A stretch of 64,000 bases of DNA from an uncultured Oscillibacter sp. (GCA_910576845.1 CAJTJA010000001.1:62001-126000), one strand, 5' to 3'. Positions 33,949-42,355 are shown, counted from the stretch's first letter. Program-made: numbers and translations. The notes: a model not told the origin generated them from the sequence alone.

Positions 33949-34699
33949 CGCCTTGCGTCAACACCGTGAGGGTGTCGGAGATTTTGGCAAATTGGGATTC
34001 GGCACTCTGGCCGCCCCGATAGAGCTGGTGGTAAACCTGCCCGTCCCGGAGGAAGAGGACCCGCCCGGCATGACTGGCGGCCTTCACGGAGTGAGTCACC
34101 ATAACGATGGTCTGCCCGCCCCGGTTGATCTCCCCGAAGAGTTCCAGCAGGTTATCTGAGGCCCGGGAGTCCAGGGCCCCGGTGGGCTCGTCCGCCAGGA
34201 CCAGCTGGGGGGCCGTAATCAGGGCCCGGGCCACGGCAGTACGCTGCTTCTGCCCGCCCGACACCTCATAGGGGTACTTCGTCAGAATGTCTGTAATACC
34301 CAGCTGTTCCGCAATAGGCTGGAGCTTTTTCCGCATCTCCCGGTAGTCCCGTCCTGCCAGAACCAGGGGCAGAAAGATGTTGTCCTGAAGGGAAAAGGTG
34401 TCCAGCAGGTTGAAGTCCTGAAATACAAAACCCAGGTGGGACCGGCGGAAAGCCGCCAGATCCCGCTCCCGAATATCGGAGAGCGCTTTTCCGTCCAGAT
34501 AAACTTCCCCGGCGGTAGGACGGTCCAAAGCAGCCAGAATATTTAATAGAGTGGTCTTCCCAGAGCCGGATTCACCCATAATGGCGACATACTCTCCGGG
34601 CTCTACGGAAAAATTCACATCCGCCAGAGCCGTAACCTGACTGCCGCCGAAGCGGGTGGTGTAAATTTTTTGCAGGTGCTGCACTTCCAGTAATGGCAT
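33932..34699 (-). CDS. BceA-type ABC transporter ATP-binding protein
   Basis: 255 residues. Walker A GESGSGKTT, Q-loop FQDFNLLDTFSLQDNIFLPL, signature VSGGQKQRTAVARAL, Walker B LVLADEPTGALD, H-loop VMVTHS. The QDFNLLDT.. segment and the FtsX partner indicate the LolD/BceA class. AGGAGGAAAT lies just before the ATG. Upstream lies a BceR-like box, yet no cognate BceRS genes are adjacent, so its regulator must be elsewhere. Confidence 0.92.
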   Translation of the reverse strand: MPLLEVQHLQKIYTTRFGGSQVTALADVNFSVEPGEYVAIMGESGSGKTTLLNILAALDRPTAGEVYLDGKALSDIRERDLAAFRRSHLGFVFQDFNLLDTFSLQDNIFLPLVLAGRDYREMRKKLQPIAEQLGITDILTKYPYEVSGGQKQRTAVARALITAPQLVLADEPTGALDSRASDNLLELFGEINRGGQTIVMVTHSVKAASHAGRVLFLRDGQVYHQLYRGGQSAESQFAKISDTLTVLTQGGEPRA

Positions 34700-34728
34700 A
34701 TTATTTCCTCCTCGTGGATGATAATGTG

Positions 34729-34757
34729 ATTATAGCAAACCGCAAATCTGCGCACCA
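34729..34757 (-). promoter_or_regulatory. Promoter of the BceAB-type operon
   Basis: On the minus strand TATAAT (complement of 34729-34734) with only a weak -35 (TGGTGC) 17 bases upstream. A perfect -10 with poor -35 is typical of an activator-dependent promoter. Confidence 0.55.
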
Positions 34758-34784
34758 TGGATTTGCCTTACAATTTAGGGGTGA

Positions 34785-34806
34785 TATCTTACACTTTTGT
34801 AAGATA
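34785..34806 (-). promoter_or_regulatory. BceR-like operator box
   Basis: TATCTTACA CTTT TGTAAGATA: nine-base exact arms with a four-base spacer. The core fits the TnACA-N4-TGTAA motif known for BceR-type regulators. Its centre is about 70 bases upstream of the predicted start of transcription. Confidence 0.7.
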
Positions 34807-34889
34807 CCGTTTCAGAAGGTGAAATCCAAAAGCCGCCCGCCAATTGGACTTAAACTCCGAAAATCCTGGCCGTACAGGCAAACTTTTTC

Positions 34890-34917
34890 TTGACATTTCC
34901 TCAAATTCCGATATAAT
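34890..34917 (+). promoter_or_regulatory. SigA promoter of rpsF-ssb-rpsR
   Basis: TTGACA (34890-34895), 16 bases, TATAAT (34912-34917), both consensus hexamers. The 70-base leader before rpsF contains CTCAT...ATGAG and could hold the S6:S18 autoregulatory structure known upstream of rpsF in many bacteria, but I could not place its motif with certainty. Confidence 0.88.
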
Positions 34918-34994
34918 GAGTAAGCTTGCAGCCGCAGGCATATCCTTGCTCTCATCTGGAAATGAGGGCCATTTGTCCAAAAGGAGGTGCAAAC

Positions 34995-35291
34995 ATGGCA
35001 AAGGTTACTGCCAATTATGAGGTCGTGTATATCATCGACCCTGCACAGGGGGAGGAGAACATCGCCGCTTTGGTCGCGAAGTTCAAGACCCTGGCTGAGC
35101 AGAACGGCTCCGCCGTCGAGGTGGAGGAGTGGGGCGCCCGGCGTCTCGCCTATCCCATCGACTACAAAAACGACGGCTACTATGTGCTGATGAGCTTCAC
35201 CAGCGAACCGTCCTTCCCCAAGGAGCTGGACCGTGTCCTCGGTATTACCGACGGTATCATGCGTTCCCTGATCGTCTGCAAAGGCGAGTGA
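34995..35291 (+). CDS. rpsF: 30S ribosomal protein S6
   Basis: 98 residues from the ATG at 34995; AAGGAGGT lies eight bases upstream, and MAKVTANYEVVYIIDP is the family start, whereas a frame from 34926 adds an unrelated head. The ferredoxin-like fold pattern VEVEEWGARRLAYPIDYKNDGYYVLMSF is clear. S6 binds the 30S platform with S18. First gene of the conserved rpsF-ssb-rpsR operon. Confidence 0.98.
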   Translation: MAKVTANYEVVYIIDPAQGEENIAALVAKFKTLAEQNGSAVEVEEWGARRLAYPIDYKNDGYYVLMSFTSEPSFPKELDRVLGITDGIMRSLIVCKGE

Positions 35292-35304
35292 GGAGGAACC
35301 CAAA

Positions 35305-35784
35305 ATGCTGAACAGGATCGTCATCATGGGGCGTCTGACCCGTGATCCCGAGCTGCGCCGCACGCAAAGCGGCACCGCCGTCACATCCTTCTCTCTGGCT
35401 GTAGATCGGGATTTTAAGTCCCAAAGCGGCGAAAAAGAGACGGATTTTATTGACGTAGTGGCTTGGCGCGGCACTGCGGAATTTGTCAGCAAGTACTTCT
35501 CCAAGGGCCGCATGGCTGTGGTGGAAGGCCGGCTGCAAATTCGCGATTGGACTGACCGGGACGGCGGAAAGCGCAGAAGCGCCGAAGTCGTGGCTGATAA
35601 CGTCTATTTTGGGGATTCCAAACGGGACAGCGGCGGTGAATATGGAGCCTCCTATGGAGCGTCCCCCGCCGGCGGGGTTCCCGCCTCCTACGGCGCTCCC
35701 GGCAGCAGAGCTTCCGCCGCCGGTTTTGGAGGAGAATCTGACTTCGCCGAAATCGGCGAGGAGGACGGCGAACTGCCGTTTTGA
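35305..35784 (+). CDS. ssb: Single-stranded DNA-binding protein
   Basis: 159 residues. The OB-fold begins MLNRIVIMGRLTRDPELRRTQSGTAVTSFSLAVDRDF, a Gly/Ala/Ser-rich linker follows from about residue 110, and the C-terminus is the acidic DFAEIGEEDGELPF, whose D/E-x-x-L-P-F tip recruits repair and replication partners. It lies 13 bases after rpsF with AGGAGGAA before the ATG. Confidence 0.98.
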   Translation: MLNRIVIMGRLTRDPELRRTQSGTAVTSFSLAVDRDFKSQSGEKETDFIDVVAWRGTAEFVSKYFSKGRMAVVEGRLQIRDWTDRDGGKRRSAEVVADNVYFGDSKRDSGGEYGASYGASPAGGVPASYGAPGSRASAAGFGGESDFAEIGEEDGELPF

Positions 35785-35924
35785 TCTTTTTTAATGGGTT
35801 CGGAGCACTCCGAATACCAAACGCGTGTCCCCTGGCGCAGATTGCGCCGGCGGGAGGACAGGATTGTCCGCAGGCCGCTCTTCCAAGCTGCTTGCCGCCA
35901 TCTTAATAAAGGAGGAACCATTTC

Positions 35925-36176
35925 ATGGCTTTTGATCGTGAATCCAGACCCGCCCGTCCGATGCGGGGCAAGCGCCGCAAGGTCTGCCAGTTCTGCGCCG
36001 AAAAGTGCGAGCATATTGACTATAAGGACGCCGCAAAGCTGCGCCGTTTTATTTCTGAGCGGGCCAAAATTCTGCCCCGCAGAACTACCGGCACCTGCGC
36101 CATGCATCAGCGCCAGCTGACCGAGGCCATCAAGCGTGCCCGTCAGATTGCCCTGCTGCCCTATGTTACCGACTGA
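35925..36176 (+). CDS. rpsR: 30S ribosomal protein S18
   Basis: 83 residues. [20 protein letters not shown] carries the zinc-type CxxC...C cysteine pattern of the C+ form, and the C-terminal [43 protein letters not shown] is the conserved core. AAAGGAGG lies about ten bases upstream of the ATG. The 140-base gap from ssb has no gene. Confidence 0.98.
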   Translation: MAFDRESRPARPMRGKRRKVCQFCAEKCEHIDYKDAAKLRRFISERAKILPRRTTGTCAMHQRQLTEAIKRARQIALLPYVTD

Positions 36177-36200
36177 TAGAAACCAGCGGAAATAAATGAG

Positions 36201-36245
36201 AAAACCGGCCTGTTCTCTTTGAGGGACGGGCCGGTTTTTGGTTTA
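36201..36245 (+). terminator. Terminator of rpsF-ssb-rpsR
   Basis: AAAACCGGCC (36201-36210) and GGCCGGTTTT (36229-36238) with a long loop, ending in T-rich sequence. Confidence 0.85.
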
Positions 36246-36288
36246 AAATATGCCGAAGAAGGAATTTCTCTTTCAAGGCAGAAAAGAC

Positions 36289-36317
36289 TTGATTTTTTCA
36301 AAGCTTTCGTTTATAAT
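36289..36317 (+). promoter_or_regulatory. SigA promoter of tRNA-Gly
   Basis: TTGATT (36289-36294), 17 bases, TATAAT (36312-36317), about 35 bases before the tRNA. Confidence 0.8.
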
Positions 36318-36352
36318 AACAGCATTGTGACAGCACAGCGGTTCAACAACAG

Positions 36353-36426
36353 GCAGGGTTAGTACATCGGTAGTACAACGGCTTCCCAAGCCGTGGAGGC
36401 GGGTTCGATTCCCGTACCCTGCTCCA
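36353..36426 (+). tRNA. tRNA-Gly (anticodon CCC)
   Basis: A 74-base cloverleaf with encoded CCA. The acceptor GCAGGGT pairs with ACCCTGC, the anticodon stem is ACGGC/GCCGT around the loop TTCCCAA, which gives anticodon CCC, and the T arm is CGGG TTCGATT CCCG. D-arm sequence TAGTACATCGGTAGTACA fits. It reads the GGG glycine codon. It stands alone with its own promoter and terminator. Confidence 0.96.
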
Positions 36427-36453
36427 TACAGGGCAAAAATTGCCCTCTTCAAA

Positions 36454-36490
36454 ATGTCCCCGTCCAAAGGACGGGGACATTTTCTTTTGT
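36454..36490 (+). terminator. Terminator of tRNA-Gly
   Basis: ATGTCCCCGTCC (36454-36465), loop AAA, exact complement (36469-36480), then TTTTCTTTT. Confidence 0.88.
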
Positions 36491-36819
36491 CTTTCCGCCT
36501 GCGCTCCCAGTTGCTCTCTCCTAGCCGGGCGCCTGCTTTTTGATTCAGGAAATACTCCAAATTCCTTCCTCTTCAAGCGCATGGCGTTTTCCCGCATTCA
36601 CAGCCGGTATCAGGTGTTAAATTAGGACCATATTTTTTATCCGCAGCGCCAAAACATCCATCTTTCTGCGCATCCTCCAACTGCTTTTCCGTTTCCATTA
36701 AAATTGTGATGGAACATAACAGCAGCCACCCTTTTCAAGCCCTCCCTGACAGCAGGAGCTGCCCTGCGAAAAGGCAGAGACAGGGGATCGTGCGCATTGT
36801 CTCCTGTTCATCCGGGTTT
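36491..36819. other. Intergenic region, nothing supported
   Basis: About 330 bases between the tRNA terminator and the 3' end of the phosphoesterase gene. I see no ribosome-site-preceded frame with a recognisable product and no RNA gene. Confidence 0.4.
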
Positions 36820-37425
36820 CTATTCAGGGGGATTGTCCAAATCCAAGACATAGCGCTCATACGCATTAATAACGGTAGTTTCATTTCTCTGAAGAATGCG
36901 GGGTATTTGAAATCCGTAGTTCACGTGAACATGGCCATGCACCAAATACCGGGGGCGGTACTTGTCCACCAAATTCAAAAGGCTTTCAAATCCTTGATGC
37001 GCATAATCCTCCCCATCGCCGTAGCCCTGCATGGGGGAATGCGTTACAACGATATCCACTCCGCCCGACCGCCAGAGTCGATAACGCAGGCGGCGGATGC
37101 GGCGGGCCATTTGAGTCTCCGTATACTGATGCGGCCCGCCGCTGTACAGGATGCTGCCGCCCAGGCCTAAAATGCGGAGCCCTTTTATCTTTACCAACCG
37201 GTCCTCAATGCACTCACAGCCCTCAGGAGGGTGCTGCTCATATGTTTTATCGTGGTTTCCATGTACATAGAGCAGCGGCTTGCCTGTCATCGTCACCAAG
37301 AAGCTCAGATATTTGGAACTCAGATCGCCGCAGGATATGATCATGTCAATATCACGCAGGCAGCCGGGCTTATAATAGTCCCAAAGGTATTCGCTCTCTT
37401 TGTCGGACAGTAAAAGAAGCTTCAC
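36820..37425 (-). CDS. Calcineurin-like metallophosphoesterase
   Basis: 201 residues. Metal-site motifs in order: SDKE (usually D-x-H; here the His position is Glu), ISCGDLSS, YVHGNHDKTY, VVTHSPMQG and LVHGHVH. The set fits the YfcE/small metallophosphoesterase group that cleaves phosphomonoesters or diesters. The DxH-to-DxE change could alter metal use. The start overlaps the stop of the upstream ParB/BMP fusion gene by four bases, so the two are translationally coupled and may act on one pathway. Substrate unknown. Confidence 0.85.
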   Translation of the reverse strand: MKLLLLSDKESEYLWDYYKPGCLRDIDMIISCGDLSSKYLSFLVTMTGKPLLYVHGNHDKTYEQHPPEGCECIEDRLVKIKGLRILGLGGSILYSGGPHQYTETQMARRIRRLRYRLWRSGGVDIVVTHSPMQGYGDGEDYAHQGFESLLNLVDKYRPRYLVHGHVHVNYGFQIPRILQRNETTVINAYERYVLDLDNPPE

Positions 37426-39323
37426 AAGATGGGATCCTCCTTTTCCGGGGGAATGGCATCCCGGTAAACGCCCTGGAGACGGACCAGGGGACGGGCCATT
37501 GGCAGCAGCTCTTCATACTGGGGAATACTGCCGCGAACACAGTCCAGCAGCGTATCCATCTGCAAAATTTTCTCAGGCGTGGCCTCGGGAAAAGGCTGGA
37601 TACTGCCGTCAATAATGCCTTTGCGGAGAATTTCCGCCAGCTTTCGGACGCCGGCCGGAAGATCATCTCCCAGCAGAATGTCAACGGCACGGCTGTTCAT
37701 ACCCCACCAATAGTTCACTGCCTGACCCGCTGAGGCTCCCAACGCCTCCCAGCCGCCGCTCAGGACACTGCGAATCAAATTCGTATACACACTGCCCCAG
37801 TGCCAATAAGGAGAGGCCAGAGAGTGAAACTTTCCCTCTTCGATGCGGCACAGCCCCCAGGGCTCCCGAATACGGTCAGGGGTTGGAATATCCCGGTTGG
37901 CAATTACAGAAACGCCTTCCCAAGCCAAGGCGTCCATGGCATCCTGCTCCACACATGACCAGCGCACAATCACTTCCGCTTGGGGATTAGTGAGCTGGGC
38001 GCCCAAGGCAAACGCATTGATACTGGCGGGGACTCCAAAAATGGGGTTGCTGGCCACATATCCGATGCGTCCGCTGCGGCTCAATGCCCCGGCAATGGCC
38101 CCGGCGATATATTTTGCCTCGTAAATACGGCCGTAATACGTACGGACGCCGGCATAGGGCATAGACACGGAACAGTTCAGGATGCGAACATCCGGATGCC
38201 TGGCCGCCGTCTTCCGGCAGGCGCCGATCAGCGGCGGCGTGATCGCAAGAATCATTTGCGCACCGTTTTCGATCGCTGTCTCCATAGCCGTTTCGGCCTC
38301 CTGGTCAGGATGGACGCCGTAAAACGTCTGTGTGGTCACATGGTCCTCCATGACCGTCTCCAGATATTCCCGCCCCAGATCATGTGCCCGGGCCCAGTCA
38401 CTCTGACAGGGAAGCTGGTCGCTGATGAAAGCCACGTTCAAATGACTGGGCTGCTTTCCCTTAAAAATGCGGCCCAAAAGGTTGTTTTCCTTTACCTCCG
38501 GCGTATCCGTCTGAACTGCGATAGGTTCCGACAACGCCTTGATATCCGCCCACACAGCCTTTATGCTGCGGGTCAACTCCGCGGAGGGAAATGAAATCAG
38601 GTCATCAAAACTGTAGACTTTCAGCCATACCAGCATGGCATCCGCTGTGGTAATCGGTATCTCTCCGCCCCCCAGCTTCAGAAAGGGCTCCTGGAAATAT
38701 GTGTAACCGGCAATAAAGCGCCGCCTCTCGTCCTCCGTCCAAATATGGTCCGGCTCATAGCCCAGCGCTTTTTGAAGCTTGACAAAGCTGCCTGCCCGGC
38801 TGAAGCGGGCCCTGTACAGCCCGGTTTTGGGAAAAGACTGCATAAAATCATAATAGGCCAGTACTGCCGGGTCCTCTGTCCAGACCGGGATCATGCGAAT
38901 AACATAAGCGGGAATGGTGGGCGCGTCATAGCTCCTCAGAACACTGACCCTTTTATTCCCTTCCTGTACATAGAAATGGCCGAAGTACTCATAGCAGCGA
39001 ATAGGATCCCGGATACCCTCGTCTCCCAAATGAGCTTCGCACAGGCTCATCCACTTTCCGGCAAATTCTGTATCCGGGTCCAGAAGGGGCAGAAAATCCG
39101 CCGAAAAGGCAGACCGCCTGCCTGCCGTCTTGGTTCCGGCAATCTGACTAATAGGAATCTCAATGACCCCCAGTTCTGCTTGTCCCGCCACCATGGCGTC
39201 GCTGATAATCTCGTCCAGAACCTGGGGATAAGGATAACGTCCCCGCGCCACAGCTTCCCTGTACGCCCTGCGCCCTTGCTTCAGGGCACCGGCGTACTGG
39301 GCCGCCGCTTCCTGTCGGTTCAT
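37422..39323 (-). CDS. ParB-like / BMP-family substrate-binding domain fusion, cytoplasmic
   Basis: 633 residues with no signal peptide or lipobox. Residues about 50-150 resemble a ParB/sulfiredoxin-like fold (VIEIPISQIAGTKTAGRR..., then IRCYEYFGHFYVQEGNKRVSVLRSY). Residues about 290-540 form a BMP/PnrA-like periplasmic-binding domain (LNVAFISDQLPCQSDWARAHDLGREYLETVM; QMILAITPPLIGACRKTA; IGYVASNPIFGVPASINAFALGAQL). In normal transporters BMP domains are exported lipoproteins that bind nucleosides. Here the domain appears cytosolic and fused to a ParB-like module, suggesting a nucleoside-sensing or regulatory protein. Its promoter carries a palindrome in the spacer. It is coupled to a phosphoesterase gene. 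Function not established. Confidence 0.8.
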   Translation of the reverse strand: MNRQEAAAQYAGALKQGRRAYREAVARGRYPYPQVLDEIISDAMVAGQAELGVIEIPISQIAGTKTAGRRSAFSADFLPLLDPDTEFAGKWMSLCEAHLGDEGIRDPIRCYEYFGHFYVQEGNKRVSVLRSYDAPTIPAYVIRMIPVWTEDPAVLAYYDFMQSFPKTGLYRARFSRAGSFVKLQKALGYEPDHIWTEDERRRFIAGYTYFQEPFLKLGGGEIPITTADAMLVWLKVYSFDDLISFPSAELTRSIKAVWADIKALSEPIAVQTDTPEVKENNLLGRIFKGKQPSHLNVAFISDQLPCQSDWARAHDLGREYLETVMEDHVTTQTFYGVHPDQEAETAMETAIENGAQMILAITPPLIGACRKTAARHPDVRILNCSVSMPYAGVRTYYGRIYEAKYIAGAIAGALSRSGRIGYVASNPIFGVPASINAFALGAQLTNPQAEVIVRWSCVEQDAMDALAWEGVSVIANRDIPTPDRIREPWGLCRIEEGKFHSLASPYWHWGSVYTNLIRSVLSGGWEALGASAGQAVNYWWGMNSRAVDILLGDDLPAGVRKLAEILRKGIIDGSIQPFPEATPEKILQMDTLLDCVRGSIPQYEELLPMARPLVRLQGVYRDAIPPEKEDPIL

Positions 39324-39367
39324 ATTGATGGCCTCCTTCCGTGGGATGGCTGATGCCGCATTGCCCT

Positions 39368-39396
39368 ATTGTACCTTGCGGTTCCGCAAATTACAA
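39368..39396 (-). promoter_or_regulatory. Promoter with palindromic operator, BMP-fusion/phosphoesterase operon
   Basis: On the minus strand TTGTAA (complement of 39391-39396), 17 bases, TACAAT (complement of 39368-39373). The spacer contains TTGCGG AA CCGCAA (39376-39389), exact six-base inverted arms, a natural repressor site. Confidence 0.68.
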
Positions 39397-39751
39397 TGGT
39401 ATTTTTGCTAAAAGAGGCCCATATCCCCCAAAAGAAAGTCAAGCCTTTTTCCCACCCCGGCATAAGCCGAAAGCATGCCTCTATCCGGAAAGGCAGTCCA
39501 CTCTTCCATTTCTATTTCGCCCAAAAGCTTTTAAACCCTATATCAGGCTTTAAAAGCATGGTCCCTTTTACCTTTCGTGTTGGTGGATAGCACCTTCGGT
39601 AATTTTGCCAATTCTTGTGCCAAACTGGCAGCTCAGAACTTACCAGACCGTTCTCCATTTTTGGATCACCGCCCGCACGCACAGCTATTCTGATAAAGAA
39701 TTGTGAAATCAAACTTCCGTCAACACAAACGGTAAAAGGGATAAAACATGC
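39397..39751. other. Intergenic region between ptsI end and BMP-fusion promoter
   Basis: About 350 bases with no supported gene or RNA. The ptsI terminator follows at 39752. Confidence 0.4.
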
Positions 39752-39785
39752 GCGGCCCGTCGAAAAAGTTTTTTCGACGGGCCGC
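39752..39785 (-). terminator. Terminator of ptsHI
   Basis: GCGGCCCGTCGAAAAA and its complement form a 16-bp stem with a very small loop, about 50 bases past the ptsI stop. Confidence 0.85.
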
Positions 39786-39835
39786 ATGCCAAATTTCGAT
39801 ATGTCCTGCTTTTTCACCATGGGACTTCGCTTTTA

Positions 39836-41470
39836 CTAAGCTTTCTCCACCTTGCTCAAATCCAGGCTGCGGATAATCTTCCGCAAGGGCAGCACGGAAG
39901 AAGGAGAAACCGACAATTCATCTACGCCCATACGGAGGAACGTCTCCGTCAGAGTCTGATCCGCCCCCAGCTCGCCACAGATGCCCACCCAGCAGCCATG
40001 ACGGTGCCCTGCCTCAATGGTGTGGCGAATCATGCGCAGAACAGCAGGATGATGGGAGTCATAGAAATTATCCAGCTTCGGATTCTGACGGTCAATGGCC
40101 AAAGTATACTGTGTCAGATCATTGGTGCCCAAAGAGAAGAACTCCACTTCTTCCGCCAGCTCATCCGCAATCACCACCGCCGCGGGCGTCTCAATCATAA
40201 CGCCGATTTCCACGCGGCCCATTGCCACACCCCGCTCCTGCAGCTCCGCCCGGCACTCCTCCAAAATCTCCTTGGCGTCCCGGACCTCCCGGACAGAGAT
40301 AATCATGGGGAACATAATGGACACGGTTCCGAATGCGCTGGCCCGAAGGATCGCCCGGAGCTGGGTTTTAAAAACTTCCTTTCGAGTCAGGCAAATACGG
40401 ATAGCCCGGTAGCCCAGGGCAGGATTCTCCTCCCTATCCAGTTCAAAGTAATCCGCCTGCTTATCAGCGCCGATATCCAACGTGCGGATGATGACCTTCT
40501 TCCCGGCCATGGTCTCCACAACCCGTTTGTAAAGCATGAACTGCTGATCCTCGGAAGGGTAATCCTTGGAATCCAGATAAATAAACTCGCTGCGGAACAG
40601 TCCGATGCCCTGCGCGTCGTTCTGGAGAACCAGACCTACGTCCCCGGCATTGCCAATATTGGCGTAAACCTTGATCTCCTTGCCGTCCAACGTGATATTG
40701 GGCTTCTTTTTCAGGCTCTGAAGCAGCGCCTCCTGCTTGATGTCATTGGCCCGCTTTTCCTCCATAGCGGAAAGGAGTTCCTGAGCGGGTTCAATATAAA
40801 CGCAGTGGTTATATCCGTCAATGACGGCCAGCTTACCATCCCAATCATCCTGGAAATCCACGCCCACTAAGGCCGGAATATTCATGGTCCTGGCCAGAAT
40901 GGCAGTATGACTGTTAGAGGAGCCATGACGGGTGATAAAGCCCAAAAGCTTGCTCTTATCCAGCTGCACCGTCTCACTGGGGGTCAAATCGTCCGCCACC
41001 AAAATGGCGGGCTGATCGTCCATCATCTCCTCATCGCCTTTTCCCAGCAAAACGTTGACCACACGGCGGGAAATGTCCTTTACGTCCGCCGCCCGGGCCC
41101 GCATGTACTCATCCTCCATGTCGGCAAAAGCGGCGGCAAAATTCTCCCCGGTAGTGGAAACAGCATATTCAGCGGTAGCTCCCTGGGTGTCAATGATGCC
41201 CTTTACAGCGTCCAAATAATCGTCGTCATCCAGCATCATCTGGTGAATTTCAAAAATGGAGGCATTTTCCTCGCCCACCTCGTCCAATGCCTTGTCATAA
41301 AGCCCGCCCAATTGCTCCTGAGCCTTGACGCGGGCGGCGTCAAAGCGGGCGTATTCCTCCTCCGGGGTGATGCTGGATATCTGGCTGGTCTGCGTCTCCA
41401 CCTGCTTATAAATGCGCAGGGGGCCGATCGCAATGCCGTTCAGAATGGATTTGCCGGTTGCAACTTGCAT
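39836..41470 (-). CDS. ptsI: PTS enzyme I (phosphoenolpyruvate-protein phosphotransferase)
   Basis: 544 residues. Domain order is standard: N-terminal EIN with the phospho-histidine segment TRHGSSNSHTAILARTMNIPALVG (near residue 190), then the PEP-binding TIM barrel with ...GLFRSEFIYLD and VGICGELGADQTLTETFLRMGVDELSVSP. It moves phosphate from PEP to HPr. It follows ptsH by 21 bases on the same strand. No sugar-specific EII genes are in the window. Confidence 0.97.
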   Translation of the reverse strand: MQVATGKSILNGIAIGPLRIYKQVETQTSQISSITPEEEYARFDAARVKAQEQLGGLYDKALDEVGEENASIFEIHQMMLDDDDYLDAVKGIIDTQGATAEYAVSTTGENFAAAFADMEDEYMRARAADVKDISRRVVNVLLGKGDEEMMDDQPAILVADDLTPSETVQLDKSKLLGFITRHGSSNSHTAILARTMNIPALVGVDFQDDWDGKLAVIDGYNHCVYIEPAQELLSAMEEKRANDIKQEALLQSLKKKPNITLDGKEIKVYANIGNAGDVGLVLQNDAQGIGLFRSEFIYLDSKDYPSEDQQFMLYKRVVETMAGKKVIIRTLDIGADKQADYFELDREENPALGYRAIRICLTRKEVFKTQLRAILRASAFGTVSIMFPMIISVREVRDAKEILEECRAELQERGVAMGRVEIGVMIETPAAVVIADELAEEVEFFSLGTNDLTQYTLAIDRQNPKLDNFYDSHHPAVLRMIRHTIEAGHRHGCWVGICGELGADQTLTETFLRMGVDELSVSPSSVLPLRKIIRSLDLSKVEKA

Positions 41471-41491
41471 AGCGGTTCCCTCCCAGCGCTC

Positions 41492-41752
41492 TTACATGTT
41501 GTCCTTGCAGAACTGTTCCATAGCGGCGGCGCTGGCCTCTTCATTGCCGCCCTCAATGGTGAAGGTAATGGTCTCGCCGGTTTTGACGCCCAGGCCCATA
41601 ACGGCCATCAGTTTTGTGGCCGCAGCGGCTTTGCCGCCGGCCTTTGTAATGGTGACGGTGCTGTCCAGCGCCTTGGCGGCCTTCGCCAGAAGTCCCGCGG
41701 GGCGGGCGTGGATACCGACAGGATCGGTGATGGTGTAAGTGAACTGTTTCAT
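41492..41752 (-). CDS. ptsH: PTS phosphocarrier HPr without the regulatory serine
   Basis: 86 residues from the ATG at 41752; AGAAAGGAAG lies about eight bases upstream, and MKQFTYTITDPVGIHARPA is a full HPr start, whereas the frame running to 41947 has an unrelated head. His15 in GIHARP is present. The region that in B. subtilis reads KSIMGVMSLG is TKLMAVMGLG here, so the Ser46 position is Lys. HPr kinase/phosphorylase could not use that site, so CcpA-type repression through HPr(Ser-P) should not work from this protein. Confidence 0.96.
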   Translation of the reverse strand: MKQFTYTITDPVGIHARPAGLLAKAAKALDSTVTITKAGGKAAAATKLMAVMGLGVKTGETITFTIEGGNEEASAAAMEQFCKDNM

Positions 41753-41984
41753 GAGACTACTTCCTTTCTGATTATGATGATAAATCCACGGAGGCCTCTC
41801 CGTTTCCAAAACGGCGGAACATTCAGCGGCGCAGTTCTCCCCTTCGTTCGCCACAGGCTCTCCTGTCTCCTCAGAGACCTGCGCCGGCAAAGGCTTTCTC
41901 CTCTGCCGAAAGCCGTCCCGCCGGTTTTGACGCCAGCATACGTTCAAAAAATCAGATAGCAGACAGCCGTTTCCACGCCGGTTC

Positions 41985-42147
41985 TAGGCCTTGTTTGAAA
42001 ATTAGCAGAATGCTCAACAGCGAAAGATTTTTTGCCGATCAAGGCAAATTTTCGCAGGCAGGCGGCCGCCCGGCAAGAAAATATAACGCAGAGAGGCAGA
42101 AAAAGATCTGTCGTTTGGGCCTTTTGTCATTTTTCAAACAGGGCCTA
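41985..42147. repeat. MITE-like element D, family 1
   Basis: About 163 bases. Ends TAGGCCTTGTTTGAAAAT and ATTTTTCAAACAGGGCCTA are near-perfect inverted repeats starting with TA. The interior has AAGGCAAATTTTCGCAGGC and related segments. No coding capacity. Confidence 0.7.
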
Positions 42148-42323
42148 AGCACCCAGCCGGATGGTCTGATACCACGACTATAGAATACCATCTTTGAGAG
42201 CCGTTTGCAAATAAAAACTCGGCCTTCTTTAAAAAAATGGCAAAATGTCCGCACAGCGGATATTTTTCACCGCACCGCAAGAAAAATTCCGGAAACCTGC
42301 CGGAATTCCCGCAAATTTTAGTC

Positions 42324-42355
42324 TGCCCGGCGGAAAGAGACCTTTCCGCCGGGCA
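42324..42355 (-). terminator. Terminator of the amylosucrase operon
   Basis: TGCCCGGCGGAAAG (42324-42337) and CTTTCCGCCGGGCA (42342-42355) pair exactly with a four-base loop, about 45 bases beyond the amylosucrase stop on the minus strand. Confidence 0.8.
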
